Assembly: GCA_022825825.1 (NCBI GenBank)
Contig: JAJDWA010000058.1
Location: 62,001 to 126,000 of the forward strand
Origin: Candidatus Poribacteria bacterium
Lineage (GTDB): Bacteria > Poribacteria > WGA-4E > WGA-3G
DNA length: 64,000 nt
Direction: 5' to 3'
Both the position numbers and the translations under genes were made by a program. This document shows, in pieces, positions 1 to 9,878 of the stretch (positions are counted from its first letter, which is position 1; each line of letters starts with the position of its first letter). Under the pieces are notes generated by a model that saw only the letters and a list, made by a program, of their open reading frames with translations, searched no databases and had not been told where the DNA came from.

Positions 1-59
1 GTGAACCTGTTCCTGAATTGACTGAAGAGTCCCAGCAAATTATAGAGGAAATGGGATAA
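1..59 (+). CDS. C-terminal end of an upstream gene, probably succinate dehydrogenase/fumarate reductase flavoprotein (sdhA)
   Basis: One frame is open from the window edge to a TAA at 57-59 and encodes EPVPELTEESQQIIEEMG at its end. It stops 26 bases before the iron-sulfur subunit gene on the same strand. Proline-rich, acidic, helical tails of this kind are usual in SdhA/FrdA, and sdhA normally precedes sdhB. The fragment is too short to identify by sequence alone, so the assignment rests on position. Confidence 0.5.
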   Translation, partial: EPVPELTEESQQIIEEMG

Positions 60-85
60 GCACGACACATTGGAAGGAATCCAAA

Positions 86-826
86 ATGGCAAAAGCAACT
101 TTTAGAATTTGGCGCGGAGATGCAGAAGAAGCACAATTCGTTGATTATGAAACAGAAGTCTCCGAAGGGATGGTCGTTTTAGATGCTGTCCACCGTATCC
201 AAGCGGAACAAGCAAATGACCTCGCTGTGCGATGGAACTGCAAGGCTGGCAAATGCGGATCCTGTTCTGCTGAAGTGAACGGCAATCCGAAATTGCTGTG
301 TATGACACGTCTCAACGATCTACCACTTGACCAACCTGTCACCGTTGAACCGATGCGTGCATTTCCCATCATTAAAGACCTCGTTACAGATGTGTCGTGG
401 AACTTTAAAGTCAAAGAGAAGATGAAACCCTTCACACCACGCCCACCTGATGCAGAAGATGGCACATGGCGGATGGAACAAGAGGATATTGACCATATTC
501 AAGAGTTCCGCAAATGTATTGAATGCTTTCTCTGTCAAGATGTTTGTCACGTCTTGCGTGAGCATGATCTGCACGATGAATTCATAGGCCCCCGATTCTT
601 TGTTTACGCTGCCTCCTTGGAAATGCATCCGATAGATACTGAAAATCGGTTAGAAGAATTGAAAAATGAGGACGGTATCGGGTATTGTAACATCACAAAA
701 TGCTGTACGAAAGTATGTCCTGAGCATATCACAATTACAGATAATGCGATTATTCCGCTGAAAGAACGTGTTGTGGATCAGTTTTACGATCCGATAAAAA
801 AGTTGTTTCGTGTTTTTAAGAGTTAA
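86..826 (+). CDS. sdhB: Succinate dehydrogenase/fumarate reductase iron-sulfur subunit
   Basis: This is the electron-transfer subunit of complex II, on the cytoplasmic face of the membrane between the flavoprotein and the anchor. The N-terminal ferredoxin-like part has the 2Fe-2S ligands C52, C57, C60 and C72 (CKAGKCGSC...C). The C-terminal part has the 4Fe-4S/3Fe-4S cysteine groups, beginning CIECFLCQDVC at C144 and continuing with CNITKCCTKVCP near residue 205. The length of 246 residues is normal. A GGAAGGA ribosome site precedes the ATG. The gene follows the tail of a probable sdhA; no membrane anchor gene lies downstream, so the anchor is presumably upstream of the window. Whether it runs as dehydrogenase or fumarate reductase cannot be told. 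Confidence 0.93.
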   Translation: MAKATFRIWRGDAEEAQFVDYETEVSEGMVVLDAVHRIQAEQANDLAVRWNCKAGKCGSCSAEVNGNPKLLCMTRLNDLPLDQPVTVEPMRAFPIIKDLVTDVSWNFKVKEKMKPFTPRPPDAEDGTWRMEQEDIDHIQEFRKCIECFLCQDVCHVLREHDLHDEFIGPRFFVYAASLEMHPIDTENRLEELKNEDGIGYCNITKCCTKVCPEHITITDNAIIPLKERVVDQFYDPIKKLFRVFKS

Positions 827-975
827 GTATATCCTTTCGTTTTTTTATGGATATGTTCAATCAGTTTTGAGGAATTGAGACTACTTCAACTATTGTCAGA
901 GAAAAATAAAAAATTCTTGTTTATCTCTGACCTAAGAACTGTGATCACACTACACAGCAAGGAAATTCAATTTCT

Positions 976-1455
976 ATGGCAAAAAAACTCAGTTTTGTTT
1001 TTTACATGATGATCGTTATAACGTTGAGTGGGCTAATAACAGGCTGTGGTGGGGATGATAACAATATCAATGTTAAAAACGATTTGGACAAATTATATGT
1101 TGATGATAAAGACGATTTAGACAAGTTATATAAGGAATTGGTCGGAACCTACGATTTATATCGAGCGGAAGTTACCTATGTTGATCAACCTAAACAAGTA
1201 CTTGAACCTCCTGAAATTAGTGGAACGATGACTATATCATCAAAGCAAAAAATCACTCAAAATTTGGAAGTGTCCGATATTTCAATCTCTCTTAAAGGCA
1301 CATTTGAAATCCTACCGGATGAAAAAACCATGGTGATAGATAATGTAGGAATAGATTTAATTTCCAAACCAACTTATACATGGGATGGGAAAAATTTTAC
1401 AACAACATTGGATGCAGGAATCTATGTAGAAAAGGATTTCTGGCGTAAGCGATAA
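976..1455 (+). CDS. Hypothetical lipoprotein
   Basis: The 159-residue protein starts with a lipoprotein signal peptide: a Lys-Lys n-region, a hydrophobic stretch to about residue 22 and the lipobox LITGC, so the mature N-terminus would be a lipidated Cys24. After it comes a short duplicated segment in which DLDKLY occurs twice (around residues 36-52). The rest looks like a small beta-rich domain (GTYDLYRAEVTY, GTMTISS, GTFEIL) reminiscent of lipocalin-like lipoproteins. I do not recognise the family. AAGGAAA lies upstream of the ATG. It stands alone between sdhB and the next small gene. Confidence 0.7.
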   Translation: MAKKLSFVFYMMIVITLSGLITGCGGDDNNINVKNDLDKLYVDDKDDLDKLYKELVGTYDLYRAEVTYVDQPKQVLEPPEISGTMTISSKQKITQNLEVSDISISLKGTFEILPDEKTMVIDNVGIDLISKPTYTWDGKNFTTTLDAGIYVEKDFWRKR

Positions 1456-1709
1456 TACTGATTGCTGTTGAAATTGTAATTGTTGCAATACAACTTTTGT
1501 ATGATGACTACACAAGCGTTCAATTGAAGTAACCCCCTTTCGTTTGAGGACTCTGTAATTCCAATAGTTGAGGCGGCCTTACATATATTCCTATATTTGT
1601 ATTAAAACTGAAAACAGAATACGTTGGAGATCAACCATAAAATAAATTGACTCACTTCAAAATTTGTGATATTCTTTACTTAACTTTAACAAACCGCCAT
1701 GATTGTTCT

Positions 1710-1937
1710 ATGACCCTCATTGATGAAAACCTAATTGACCAAAAGGTTACGTACACGCTTGAAATGGATGGAAAGTTGTTCTTAATTGAAAATGTCCCTG
1801 CTCGAGTCAATATTGAAACAGGAGAGCAATTTTTCTCGCCTAAAACTGTTGACCGCTTACAACAAATAGTATGGAATCAGCAACAACCTGACAGAACTGT
1901 TACACTTCCAGTGTATGAATACGCAGAATTAACATAA
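1710..1937 (+). CDS. Small YgiT-like protein lacking the zinc-finger cysteines
   Basis: A 75-residue protein if started at the ATG at 1710; a longer reading from a TTG at 1647 adds 21 residues that do not look like protein. The core, FLIENVPARVNIETGEQFF followed by SPKTVDRLQQIV, matches the second half of YgiT/MqsA-type antitoxins, where the usual pattern is a V-P-A-x-V-C-x-x-C-G-E-x-Y-x-S-P segment. Here both cysteines are replaced and the N-terminal CxxC pair is absent. No ribosome site is evident and no toxin-like partner is adjacent. It may be a solitary relic or a regulator. The family call is from pattern memory. Confidence 0.5.
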   Translation: MTLIDENLIDQKVTYTLEMDGKLFLIENVPARVNIETGEQFFSPKTVDRLQQIVWNQQQPDRTVTLPVYEYAELT

Positions 1938-1981
1938 CGAAGTACATAAATTCTTTTGACCTACCTCGGAGACATTAAATA

Positions 1982-3115
1982 ATGGCAAGTAAGAACGATA
2001 TTTTAAGAGTTGGTGTAATTGGACCCGGCGGCGCAGGACGCGGAAACACGATGGGATTTGCAACCCGTCCGGATTGCCAAGTCGTTGCTGCAGCAGACGC
2101 TTATGAGTCCAGTTTAGATGCTTTAGAAAATGCACTAAAAGAACGGGTTGAAGATTACAAACCCGATAGCATGACACGTTATCTCGGCGAGTATGAATTT
2201 GTGGAAATGCTAAACCATGAAGACCTGGACATTGTTGGCGTTTTCTCACCACATTCCTTACATGATATTCATGTGAAATACGCGCTCCGTGCGGGTTGTC
2301 ATGTCATCGTTGAAAAGCCGATGGCAAATATCGTTGGCGATGCGATTGCAATAACCAAAATCGCTATTGGCAGCGATTTACACCTCGTTGGTGGGTATCA
2401 ACGTCACTATGAAGATACCTATATCACAGGCAGGCGCGCTATTGCAGAAGGACTCATCGGTAACCTACAGATGTTTGAAGTTTACATGGCACAACGTTGG
2501 GGAGCAGGCGGATGGCGCGGTGACCCTCGCTTTTCTGGCGGTGGACAACCGAACGACTCAGGAAGCCATCTACAAGATATTTTTCTTTGGATGACGAATG
2601 CTTTACCTGCTGAAGTTTACGGCACAACGGACATGAAATTTGAAGATAATGACGGAAATCTTGTGCCGAAGTTCGTTGAGATTAATTCCTACTCTGACGT
2701 AAAACTCGACAACGGTGCCGAAGGAACAATCACTATTCTCGGAAACACACGTGTCGGATTTGAAGAGTGGGTCATTCTTGAAGGTGACGAAGGCACAATC
2801 GAAATCAAAAATGGTATTCGTTTTATCCCAAAAGGCGGCGAAGCTGAACCACTTTCCTACCCTCGTCCCGAAGGATATCCACGCAGCAAAGTTGATCAAC
2901 TTGTCGGTCTTGTGAAAGGCGACTATGACGCAAATTACACCTCCGGTATAAACGGAGTACGAACCAGTTGGTTGACTAATTCCATTCTCGAAGCTGGCAA
3001 AGGACCAGATGAAAAAAATAGAGTAGATTGTGACAACCTCATAGAAAAAGAAGGATATAGTCGTCAGGATGTTTTAGACCTAATTGATCAATGCACATCA
3101 AAACAGATGTATTAG
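1982..3115 (+). CDS. Gfo/Idh/MocA-family oxidoreductase
   Basis: This is a predicted NAD(P)-dependent sugar or inositol-type dehydrogenase of 377 residues. The N-terminal Rossmann fold has the dinucleotide loop GPGGAGRG near residue 14 and the signature EKPMA near residue 105. The C-terminal substrate domain contains the DSGSHLQDIFLW segment typical of the family's D-x-x-x-H active-site motif. The start is supported by CGGAG about 10 bases upstream. It is alone on its transcript as far as can be seen; a TPR lipoprotein follows after about 100 bases. Substrate cannot be deduced. A second, divergent family member lies at 50898-51965. Confidence 0.88.
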   Translation: MASKNDILRVGVIGPGGAGRGNTMGFATRPDCQVVAAADAYESSLDALENALKERVEDYKPDSMTRYLGEYEFVEMLNHEDLDIVGVFSPHSLHDIHVKYALRAGCHVIVEKPMANIVGDAIAITKIAIGSDLHLVGGYQRHYEDTYITGRRAIAEGLIGNLQMFEVYMAQRWGAGGWRGDPRFSGGGQPNDSGSHLQDIFLWMTNALPAEVYGTTDMKFEDNDGNLVPKFVEINSYSDVKLDNGAEGTITILGNTRVGFEEWVILEGDEGTIEIKNGIRFIPKGGEAEPLSYPRPEGYPRSKVDQLVGLVKGDYDANYTSGINGVRTSWLTNSILEAGKGPDEKNRVDCDNLIEKEGYSRQDVLDLIDQCTSKQMY

Positions 3116-3212
3116 GCCAGCAATAATTCATTTTATTGCAAAGTTCATTTATTCGGTTTTGTGAATTAGATATTAAATGTTCTATTCATTTGTATTTGTA
3201 AGGAGAAAAATC

Positions 3213-5147
3213 ATGAAATTTATCAACTACTGCCTGCTTACAACTTTTATTCTTGTAACAGTAGTGCAAATCGGTTGTTTATCTGGTGGTGCTATGGGTA
3301 CCGCAGATAAATTAGTTGAAGCGAAAGATTATAGAGGGGCAATAGAAGTTTACCAAAGTGTTGTTGATACCAAACCTGGCACCCCTGATGCACGTAAAGC
3401 ACAACTTGCCATTGGTAAACTTAAAATTGAGAAAATGAATCAACCTGCACAAGGTGTTAAGGCTTATGAATCAATCATTGCTGAAGCGCCTGAAAGTGAC
3501 GAAGCCGCAGAGGCATACTATCGCCTTGGGATGCACCACTATAGAGAAAAAGATTTTGAAGCAGCACAAACCCAATTTGATATGATTGTTAACCAATTTC
3601 CTCATTTGGAGTTGAGTCATAGCGCGCACCTGATGTTAGCAAAAAGTTATGAAGAAGGACAAAAGTATGAACAAGCTGTAGAAGCATTTGATAGTTTTGC
3701 TAACCGTAACCCGCAAAGTGAACGAGCTGCACAAGCCCTCATTAATAAAGCGCGAATACAGCGTGAATTGATTAAAGATGATGATGAGGCAAAACGGACC
3801 CTTCAATTTGCGGTGAAGAAGTATGGCAGTATTGATGCTGCAAAATCGCACATTGAAAAGGCAAAAGAAGAACTAACTGAACTCAATGCTTCCATTCCTA
3901 AACCGGAAAACCCTGAAGATACACAGATCGGACGGGCGCTGAAAAGGCAACAAGAACGGAGGGAACGCGACCGTCCCCAAGGTGTTGAAAAAAGCCCGAT
4001 CGTGAAATCTAAAGTTGCTGTAGAGGACTCAGGCTTTGGAATTTCGGCGGATGAAGTTATGAGAAAATTTGGCGGAGAAGCCCCTATCGCGGGAGATGAA
4101 CAAGGGAGCTACCACGACGCGGAACTGATGATTGCCGGATTCTTTTACGGTGATGAAAACTATCGTGATGCTGGTGCGTTGTACTTTGATGCTATCGCAC
4201 GGGCAGAAGCAGAGAAGGCGAAAATTGATCCTTATAATTACCTACGGCTCTCAATTTGCTATCGAAAACTTGGAATGCATCAAAGGGCAGCAAAGGTGCT
4301 AAAAAAAGCGGCAAGCAAAAATAGCAAAGTAATTGATGCGGTAATCAGTACTGGGCAGAATCAGTATACCAATGAGGAGTATGAGAAAGCACTTGAATCA
4401 TTCAACTCTATTGTCGGTTTAAATCGTAACAAAGATGCCGAACTATATTGGTTAATCGGTAAGACGTATCAAAAACTTGGAGATTACGAAAAAGAAAGAG
4501 ATTCTTTTGAACAGGCTGTCGCAATAAACCCTGAGGATACTGATGCATTGCAAAGCCTCGCTGAAGTTTTGAACTTCCGTTTGAAAGACAGAAAAACTGC
4601 GGGCATTTTCCAAGACCTTGTTGAACAAAAAAAGGATTCTTTCATTGCTATGAAAACCCTTGGAGACGTGTGTGCCAAACACGGTGGACATAATAAAGCA
4701 CAAATTAAGTATAAAGCTGCTGCCAGAATCGCAAAACGTCTCTTGGAAAAATCAGAAAGTCCAGCAGAAACGAAGATACTGACACATCAATACGGTTATG
4801 GAACTATTCTTGCTGCACTCTCAATTTTCAAACAGGGTAGAGAGGCGGACGCTCAAACCTTGATTGACACTTTAGCCGGTGAATATCCTGAGCACCCATT
4901 ACTCCCTTATGCAAAAGGTGAGATCGCTCTGCTCAAAGGTGATGAGAATGTAGCTATTGATGCATTCAAAGAAGCTATGGAAAAGGATCCTCGATCAGAT
5001 ATTCCTGTGATAGCACTTGGGGATTATTATGTTTCTAAAGGCTACAATGATGATGCCATAACACTTTGGGAAAATTATTTAGAAAAAGATAAGTACAACG
5101 CGAAAGTGCTCCGTCGACTAAAACCTTTAAAAGCAAACGGCGAGTAG
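3213..5147 (+). CDS. TPR-repeat lipoprotein
   Basis: The start is the ATG at 3213, directly behind TAAGGAGAAAAATC; an in-frame ATG 12 codons earlier has no ribosome site. The 644-residue protein has a lipoprotein signal ending VVQIGC, so it is probably anchored in the outer membrane. Residues 35-250 and 310-640 are helical with TPR-type patterns such as ADKLVEAKDYRGAIEVYQ and AEAYYRLGMHHYREKDFEAA, separated by a charged, low-complexity stretch (ERRERDRPQ) near 255-275. The N-terminal block resembles outer-membrane-assembly and tol-pal-associated TPR lipoproteins (YfiO/YbgF type). The role is probably protein-protein scaffolding; no partner is encoded alongside. Confidence 0.8.
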   Translation: MKFINYCLLTTFILVTVVQIGCLSGGAMGTADKLVEAKDYRGAIEVYQSVVDTKPGTPDARKAQLAIGKLKIEKMNQPAQGVKAYESIIAEAPESDEAAEAYYRLGMHHYREKDFEAAQTQFDMIVNQFPHLELSHSAHLMLAKSYEEGQKYEQAVEAFDSFANRNPQSERAAQALINKARIQRELIKDDDEAKRTLQFAVKKYGSIDAAKSHIEKAKEELTELNASIPKPENPEDTQIGRALKRQQERRERDRPQGVEKSPIVKSKVAVEDSGFGISADEVMRKFGGEAPIAGDEQGSYHDAELMIAGFFYGDENYRDAGALYFDAIARAEAEKAKIDPYNYLRLSICYRKLGMHQRAAKVLKKAASKNSKVIDAVISTGQNQYTNEEYEKALESFNSIVGLNRNKDAELYWLIGKTYQKLGDYEKERDSFEQAVAINPEDTDALQSLAEVLNFRLKDRKTAGIFQDLVEQKKDSFIAMKTLGDVCAKHGGHNKAQIKYKAAARIAKRLLEKSESPAETKILTHQYGYGTILAALSIFKQGREADAQTLIDTLAGEYPEHPLLPYAKGEIALLKGDENVAIDAFKEAMEKDPRSDIPVIALGDYYVSKGYNDDAITLWENYLEKDKYNAKVLRRLKPLKANGE

Positions 5148-5254
5148 CTAATTTGATTTGGCTATCTTTCAGGCGTTTATAAAGTTCATTATAAACGATG
5201 ATTTGCAACCAGAACAACATTTCCTATGTTAAGTACTTGAAAACATGCTTAACA

Positions 5255-5474
5255 TAACTTGGGTTTGATAATTAGATTGAGTATAGATGTTCGTTGGGTA
5301 GAGCGCAGCAAAGTCCTTATGCGTCAATTTAGCGGTCCACACCCCTGGTAGGCGCGTTTTCTAAACGCGCTGTTAGGTCATTTCAGCATAGGGACAAGCG
5401 CGTGGACAAAACGCGCCTCCCTTGGGGTCTTAAATCGGGATGAGAAAGCGAAGGGATTTATCAAACTCACGTTA
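5255..5474. repeat. MITE-like element, family A, copy 1
   Basis: The left end (5255-5271) is TAACTTGGGTTTGATAA and the right end (5458-5474) is TTATCAAACTCACGTTA, the same 17-base terminal inverted repeat with two mismatches. The interior carries a GGTAGGGC-type hairpin block: GCGCGTTTTCTAAACGCGC near 5353-5371 and related arms to 5430. It is homologous along its length to 43321-43535. Its ends match the end of the IS982-type remnant at 22473-22489, so it is probably a non-autonomous derivative mobilised by that kind of transposase. No coding capacity was found. Confidence 0.75.
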
Positions 5475-5548
5475 ACATAGGAACATGTAACACGTTGCAT
5501 CCAAATTCAGCACAAGAATTTTCACTTAATATAATTTTTCAGAAAAAC

Positions 5549-5577
5549 TTGACGTTTAATAGTAAATTATGTATAAT
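5549..5577 (+). promoter_or_regulatory. Sigma-70-type promoter, probably for rho
   Basis: TTGACG at 5549-5554 and TATAAT at 5572-5577 are separated by 17 bases. The next gene on this strand is rho at 6003, so the transcript would have an untranslated leader of about 420 bases. Long leaders with autogenous attenuation are known for rho in other bacteria; that this one works so is an inference. Confidence 0.6.
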
Positions 5578-6002
5578 ATACATTGATATGATTCACAATC
5601 AATGGATCAAACATTCGGTCCCAACACGAAAAGGATGTCAAATTCCTGCCAACGCTTTCATACGGACCCCAAAATAAATTTAAATTTTACATTTTGTCAG
5701 ACAGTACCCTCCAGAACATATCGGTTGTGACTGCTGGCTTTGTTGCCCGCAGGGCGCGATGAAACTTGTCCTACGATTTATTATACGTTCTAAAAATACA
5801 TTCATTTCTATTTTATATACACGCTGGCATTACAGTCCGGTATATATTTAGTATCTTATAGACAGTTCCGTGCCATTTTACGGATTCTGTCAAATTCACA
5901 AAGTATTCACCTGATTCGATTTAACAAGTTCGCGCAGACTTCGCAATGTCCGCGTTTCTAAATTTCAAATGGAGACAGGTACTACTGAGGAGTATAAACA
6001 CT

Positions 6003-7331
6003 ATGGAGAGCTTGGACATAGGCAAGCTCCGAGATATGGAGATTTCAGCCCTAAATACCATGGCGCAATCTTATGGTATTGAAGACAGTAATGGATTAAG
6101 GAAGGATGAACTTATTACTCGAATTCTTGAAGGAGTTGCTGAACAAAATATTCCCCTTTACGGAAAAGGGGTGTTGCAGATCTTAGATGACCGAGATCAG
6201 AACTACGGTTTTCTGAGGTCTCCGCGTTCTAATTATTTGCAAAGTGATGAAGATATTTATGTTTCTCATTCACAAATACGTTTGTTTGGTTTACAGACCG
6301 GGCATGTTGTTGAAGGTTTGATCCGTCCCCCGAAGAAATCGGAGAATAAAGCTGAACGCTACTATGCTTTATTACAAATTGAGAAAGTGAACGGTGAACC
6401 GCCTGAATCTGTCAAGACGAGAACCCCCTTCGACGATCCCATGCCGGTTTTTCCCTATGAACAGTTGAAAATAGAACACAACTCCTCCGAATTCGGAACA
6501 CGGATCATTGACCTCATGGCACCTATCGGTAAAGGGCAGCGCGGCTTAATTGTTGCCCCGCCTTTTAGCGGAAAAACAACACTTCTCAAAAACATCGCCT
6601 GCGGTATTGAAGCGAATCATCCAGAAGTTTCACTTATCTTTTTGCTAATCGATGAACGACCTGAAGAGGTCACCGATGTCATCCGAACGGTTAAAGGTGA
6701 AGTCATTAGCTCTACCTTTGATGAACATCCAGAACGACACGTCCAAGTTGCAGATATGGCGATCGAAAAAGCAAAACGGATGGTTGAGTGTGGACAGGAT
6801 GTTGTGATTCTACTTGACAGCATGACTCGGCTTGCAAGGGCACACAATATGACAGCACCCCACAGTGGGAGAACCCTTTCGGGCGGATTAGACGCTATGG
6901 CGATTGTAGAACCTCGCAAATTTTGCGGTGCCGCACGTAAATTTGAGGAGGGCGGGAGTCTAACAATTATCGCTTCTGTTCTTGTTGACACTGAAAGTCG
7001 ATCTGATACACATATCTATGAAGAATTCAAAGGCACTGCTAATATGGAAATTCACATGGATCGCACGCTGTTAGAACTGCGGATTTTCCCGACAATCAAC
7101 ATTGAAAAATCAAAAACACGCCGTGAAGAGCTATTGTTAGGAGCTGATGTTCTTAACAAAGTTTGGATTTTACGGAAATTGACCAGCCAAATGAGCATTG
7201 CGGATTCAATGCAATTTTTGATTAAACATCTTGGTCAGACCAAATCGAATGAAGAATTTCTTGAAAAAATGGTTGAAGATGCTGCACAAACAGGCAAACA
7301 GCGCACTCAATCCTCCAGAACCGGAAAATGA
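6003..7331 (+). CDS. rho: Transcription termination factor Rho
   Basis: This is the hexameric RNA-dependent ATPase that terminates transcription. The start at 6003 follows GAGGAG with a 10-base spacer and gives 442 residues; 19 more codons are open upstream but unlikely. Order: Rho_N helical domain (residues 1-45, LRDMEISALNTMAQSYGI), the cold-shock-like RNA-binding domain (about 50-130, GVLQILDDRDQNYGFLRSP), then the RecA-type ATPase with Walker A APPFSGKTT, Walker B VVILLDSMTR and the Q/R-loop region RTLSGGLDA. All expected motifs are present with no insertion. It opens a rho-rpmE-prfA-prmC run, a common bacterial gene order. Confidence 0.97.
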   Translation: MESLDIGKLRDMEISALNTMAQSYGIEDSNGLRKDELITRILEGVAEQNIPLYGKGVLQILDDRDQNYGFLRSPRSNYLQSDEDIYVSHSQIRLFGLQTGHVVEGLIRPPKKSENKAERYYALLQIEKVNGEPPESVKTRTPFDDPMPVFPYEQLKIEHNSSEFGTRIIDLMAPIGKGQRGLIVAPPFSGKTTLLKNIACGIEANHPEVSLIFLLIDERPEEVTDVIRTVKGEVISSTFDEHPERHVQVADMAIEKAKRMVECGQDVVILLDSMTRLARAHNMTAPHSGRTLSGGLDAMAIVEPRKFCGAARKFEEGGSLTIIASVLVDTESRSDTHIYEEFKGTANMEIHMDRTLLELRIFPTINIEKSKTRREELLLGADVLNKVWILRKLTSQMSIADSMQFLIKHLGQTKSNEEFLEKMVEDAAQTGKQRTQSSRTGK

Positions 7332-7492
7332 GAATTAAATCTAATCATTATGCACAAACTCAAAGTATGTGCTACAACTACTGTTATGCGTTATGTTTCC
7401 AAAATAGGTTTATGAAAGTGTCCCAATCATTTCAAAGTTCACCATATCATCAATACTAACCACCTAAATGCACTAATGAAAGGAGTGATTTT

Positions 7493-7705
7493 ATGAAACC
7501 TGAAATCCACCCAGAAACAACAGAATGCACCATCAACTGCGTTTGTGGTGCTTCATATCAGACTGTTACAACCCAATCAGATATGCGTGTAGATGTTTGT
7601 GCAAAGTGTCATCCGTTTTACACAGGCCAACAAACACGTTTCATTGACACTGCTGGACGCGTGGAGAGTTTCCGTCGTCGTTATGGAATCACTGATAAAT
7701 CATAA
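7493..7705 (+). CDS. rpmE: 50S ribosomal protein L31, zinc-binding form
   Basis: This 70-residue ribosomal protein has the zinc ligands of the C+ type: C16 and C18 (CVC) with C36 and C39 (CAKC), then the family signature HPFYTGQQ and an Arg-rich end (VESFRRRYG). An AAAGGAG ribosome site precedes the ATG. L31 joins the subunits in the mature ribosome and, in bacteria with both forms, the zinc form is replaced under zinc limitation; no C- paralogue or Zur site was seen here. It lies between rho and prfA, its usual place. Confidence 0.97.
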   Translation: MKPEIHPETTECTINCVCGASYQTVTTQSDMRVDVCAKCHPFYTGQQTRFIDTAGRVESFRRRYGITDKS

Positions 7706-7795
7706 CATTATTATATTGGTTAACCCATATTTGCAAAGTATTCAAAATAACATTCTTGCACGGATGTGGAGATTGCTTTCTTAAAGAGAATTGAA

Positions 7796-8869
7796 ATGTT
7801 TGATAAACTTAAAGACATTCAAACGAAATTTGTTGATGTCGAAAAATCATTAAGTGACCCTGCACAAATCTCTAACCCACAACGTCTGCAGGAACTTTCA
7901 AAGACACATGCCGAACTTTCGCCAATTGTGTCTGCATATAAAGATTATCAACAACTGGAAACTGCAATTGAGGAAACACAGACGCTGCTGGCAGAAGAGA
8001 GTGACGCTGACATGCTGCAGTTAGTGCAAGAGGAGTTAGATGATCTCCAAAAGCAAAAAGAAGGGTTGGCAGAAACACTTAAGATGCTTCTTATCCCAAA
8101 AGACCCGAATGATGAAAAAAATGTCATTATTGAAATTCGTGCGGGGACAGGTGGAGAAGAAGCAAGCCTTTTTGCAGCAGAGATATTTCGTATGTACACG
8201 CGATACGCAGAAAGAAAGAATTGGAAAGTCGAGATGCTTAGTGCAAATGCAACCGGATTAAAAGGATTTAAAGAAGTGGTTTTTTCGATTGAAGGGAAAT
8301 CCGCATATAGCCTCCTTAAATATGAAGGTGGAATTCATCGCGTCCAACGCATTCCCACAACGGAAACGAGCGGGCGAATTCACACTTCTGCTGTGACAGT
8401 TGCTGTGCTTCCTGAAGCGGAGGAAATTGATTTAAAAATTGATGAGGCAACTGAATTGCGAATTGATACCTACCGCTCCTCAGGACCTGGCGGGCAGAGT
8501 GTTAATACTACGGATTCTGCCATCCGTATTACACACATTCCAACAGGGCTGGTTGTAACCCAACAAGACGAAAAATCACAGCACAAAAACCGCGCTAAAG
8601 CGATGAAAATCCTCCGAGCTCGGCTACAAGAAAGAAAGCAAGCAGAACTGAACAAGGAACGTGCTGAAACCCGTCGATCTATGGTAGGTAGTGGGGACAG
8701 AAGTGAAAAAATTCGGACTTACAACTTCCCTCAATCCCGTGTTACTGATCATAGAATCCAGTTTAGTATTCATCAGTTAGAAACTATTTTAGACGGCGAA
8801 TTAACCCCGTTTATCGAAAAGTTAACAACTGCTGACCAAGCTGAAATGTTAAAGAACGAAGGAAACTAA
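7796..8869 (+). CDS. prfA: Peptide chain release factor 1
   Basis: RF1 recognises UAA and UAG stop codons and triggers peptide release. The ATG at 7796, behind AAAGAG, gives 357 residues, close to the family norm; an in-frame GTG at 7766 would add ten residues without support. The codon-recognition PxT motif is PTT within [15 protein letters not shown], which separates it from RF2 (SPF). The catalytic GGQ is at G232-G233-Q234 in [16 protein letters not shown]. There is no RF2-like programmed frameshift. prmC, which methylates that Gln, is the next gene. As RF1 does not read UGA, it would not compete at the four in-frame UGA codons at 22.7-29 kb; RF2 would. Confidence 0.96.
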   Translation: MFDKLKDIQTKFVDVEKSLSDPAQISNPQRLQELSKTHAELSPIVSAYKDYQQLETAIEETQTLLAEESDADMLQLVQEELDDLQKQKEGLAETLKMLLIPKDPNDEKNVIIEIRAGTGGEEASLFAAEIFRMYTRYAERKNWKVEMLSANATGLKGFKEVVFSIEGKSAYSLLKYEGGIHRVQRIPTTETSGRIHTSAVTVAVLPEAEEIDLKIDEATELRIDTYRSSGPGGQSVNTTDSAIRITHIPTGLVVTQQDEKSQHKNRAKAMKILRARLQERKQAELNKERAETRRSMVGSGDRSEKIRTYNFPQSRVTDHRIQFSIHQLETILDGELTPFIEKLTTADQAEMLKNEGN

Positions 8870-9008
8870 GTGAACTTAATTGACCTTTAAAATTTGAATT
8901 CAAAAATGGATACAAGACCTGTAGGGTGCATTCTATTCGTCCTTCCAAGTTTACCCTCCCCATTTTCCTATCTTACTTACGGAGTTCTCTGGAATCAGAT
9001 AAGAATTT

Positions 9009-9878
9009 ATGGCTACCAAAATCTGGCACGTGCTTGAACTCCTTGAGTGGACAACAGGTTATTTTGAAAAGCATAATATTCCAAATCCCCGATTAGACGC
9101 TGAAGTGTTACTCGGGCACTTGCTGAAAAAAAGTCGTTTACAGCTCTACCTCCACTTTGATATGCCCGTCTTTCAGGAAGATCTTACGGTGTTTCGAGAG
9201 CTTATTAAGAAACGAATTGCGCGTACCCCGATCAGCTATCTCACCAACCACAAAGAGTTTATGTCATTAGATTTCTACGTTGATGAAAGGGTGCTAATCC
9301 CGCGTCCAGAGACAGAATTTATCGTTGAAACAATTCTGAAGGCGAAAGAAGGTCCATCGCAACGTTTATTGGAGATTGGCACGGGAAGTGGTGTTATTGC
9401 AACTGCTCTGGCGGTCAACAAGGCTGAATGGGAAATCATTGCTACCGACATATCCAATGATGCGCTGGCAGTTGTAGAAAAAAATAGGGTGGCACATGAC
9501 TGTGCTGGACGCATTACCCTTTTGCACGGTGATCTATTTGAACCAATTAAAGCCTTGGAGTCCCCACGATTTAATTGGATTGTTTCTAACCCCCCCTATG
9601 TTATGACTAGTGAGCGTGATACCTTAAGTCCAGAAATCAGGGATTATGAACCACACATTGCACTTTTCGCCGGTGAAGATGGTTTATCTGTTATTCGACG
9701 CTTAGTTGCCGAAGCACCAAACTACCTCCACCCTGAAGGTAAACTTATCTTTGAAATTGGTGATAAACAAGCAGAATCGGTTAAAGCTTTGCTTGAGGAA
9801 CAACCTGCGTATCAGAATTATCGGTTCATCAAGGATTACGCTGGAAAAGATAGGGTAGTTCTTGCAACTGTGGAATGA
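9009..9878 (+). CDS. prmC: Release factor glutamine N5-methyltransferase
   Basis: This SAM-dependent enzyme methylates the Gln of the GGQ motif in RF1 and RF2. The 289-residue protein has an N-terminal helical substrate-binding domain (1-80), motif RPETEFIVE, the SAM-binding LEIGTGSGVIATALA, the acidic IIATDIS strand and the catalytic NPPY at 194-197. It follows prfA by 140 bases on the same strand, the classical pairing. There is no strong ribosome site before the ATG, but the alignment of family motifs supports this start. Confidence 0.95.
   Translation: MATKIWHVLELLEWTTGYFEKHNIPNPRLDAEVLLGHLLKKSRLQLYLHFDMPVFQEDLTVFRELIKKRIARTPISYLTNHKEFMSLDFYVDERVLIPRPETEFIVETILKAKEGPSQRLLEIGTGSGVIATALAVNKAEWEIIATDISNDALAVVEKNRVAHDCAGRITLLHGDLFEPIKALESPRFNWIVSNPPYVMTSERDTLSPEIRDYEPHIALFAGEDGLSVIRRLVAEAPNYLHPEGKLIFEIGDKQAESVKALLEEQPAYQNYRFIKDYAGKDRVVLATVE

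Larger units (their letters stand above)
5148..6002 (+). other. 855-base intergenic region with a MITE-like repeat and the probable rho promoter and leader
   Basis: The stretch holds a terminal-inverted-repeat element (5255-5474), a good sigma-70 promoter (5549-5577) and a 400-base AT-rich leader before rho. A 60-codon open frame at 5495-5677 starts inside the promoter region, has no ribosome site and looks random. No gene is called here. Confidence 0.6.

Noticed and set aside
5495-5677. 60-residue gene upstream of rho
   Set aside because: It overlaps the promoter, has no ribosome site and random composition.
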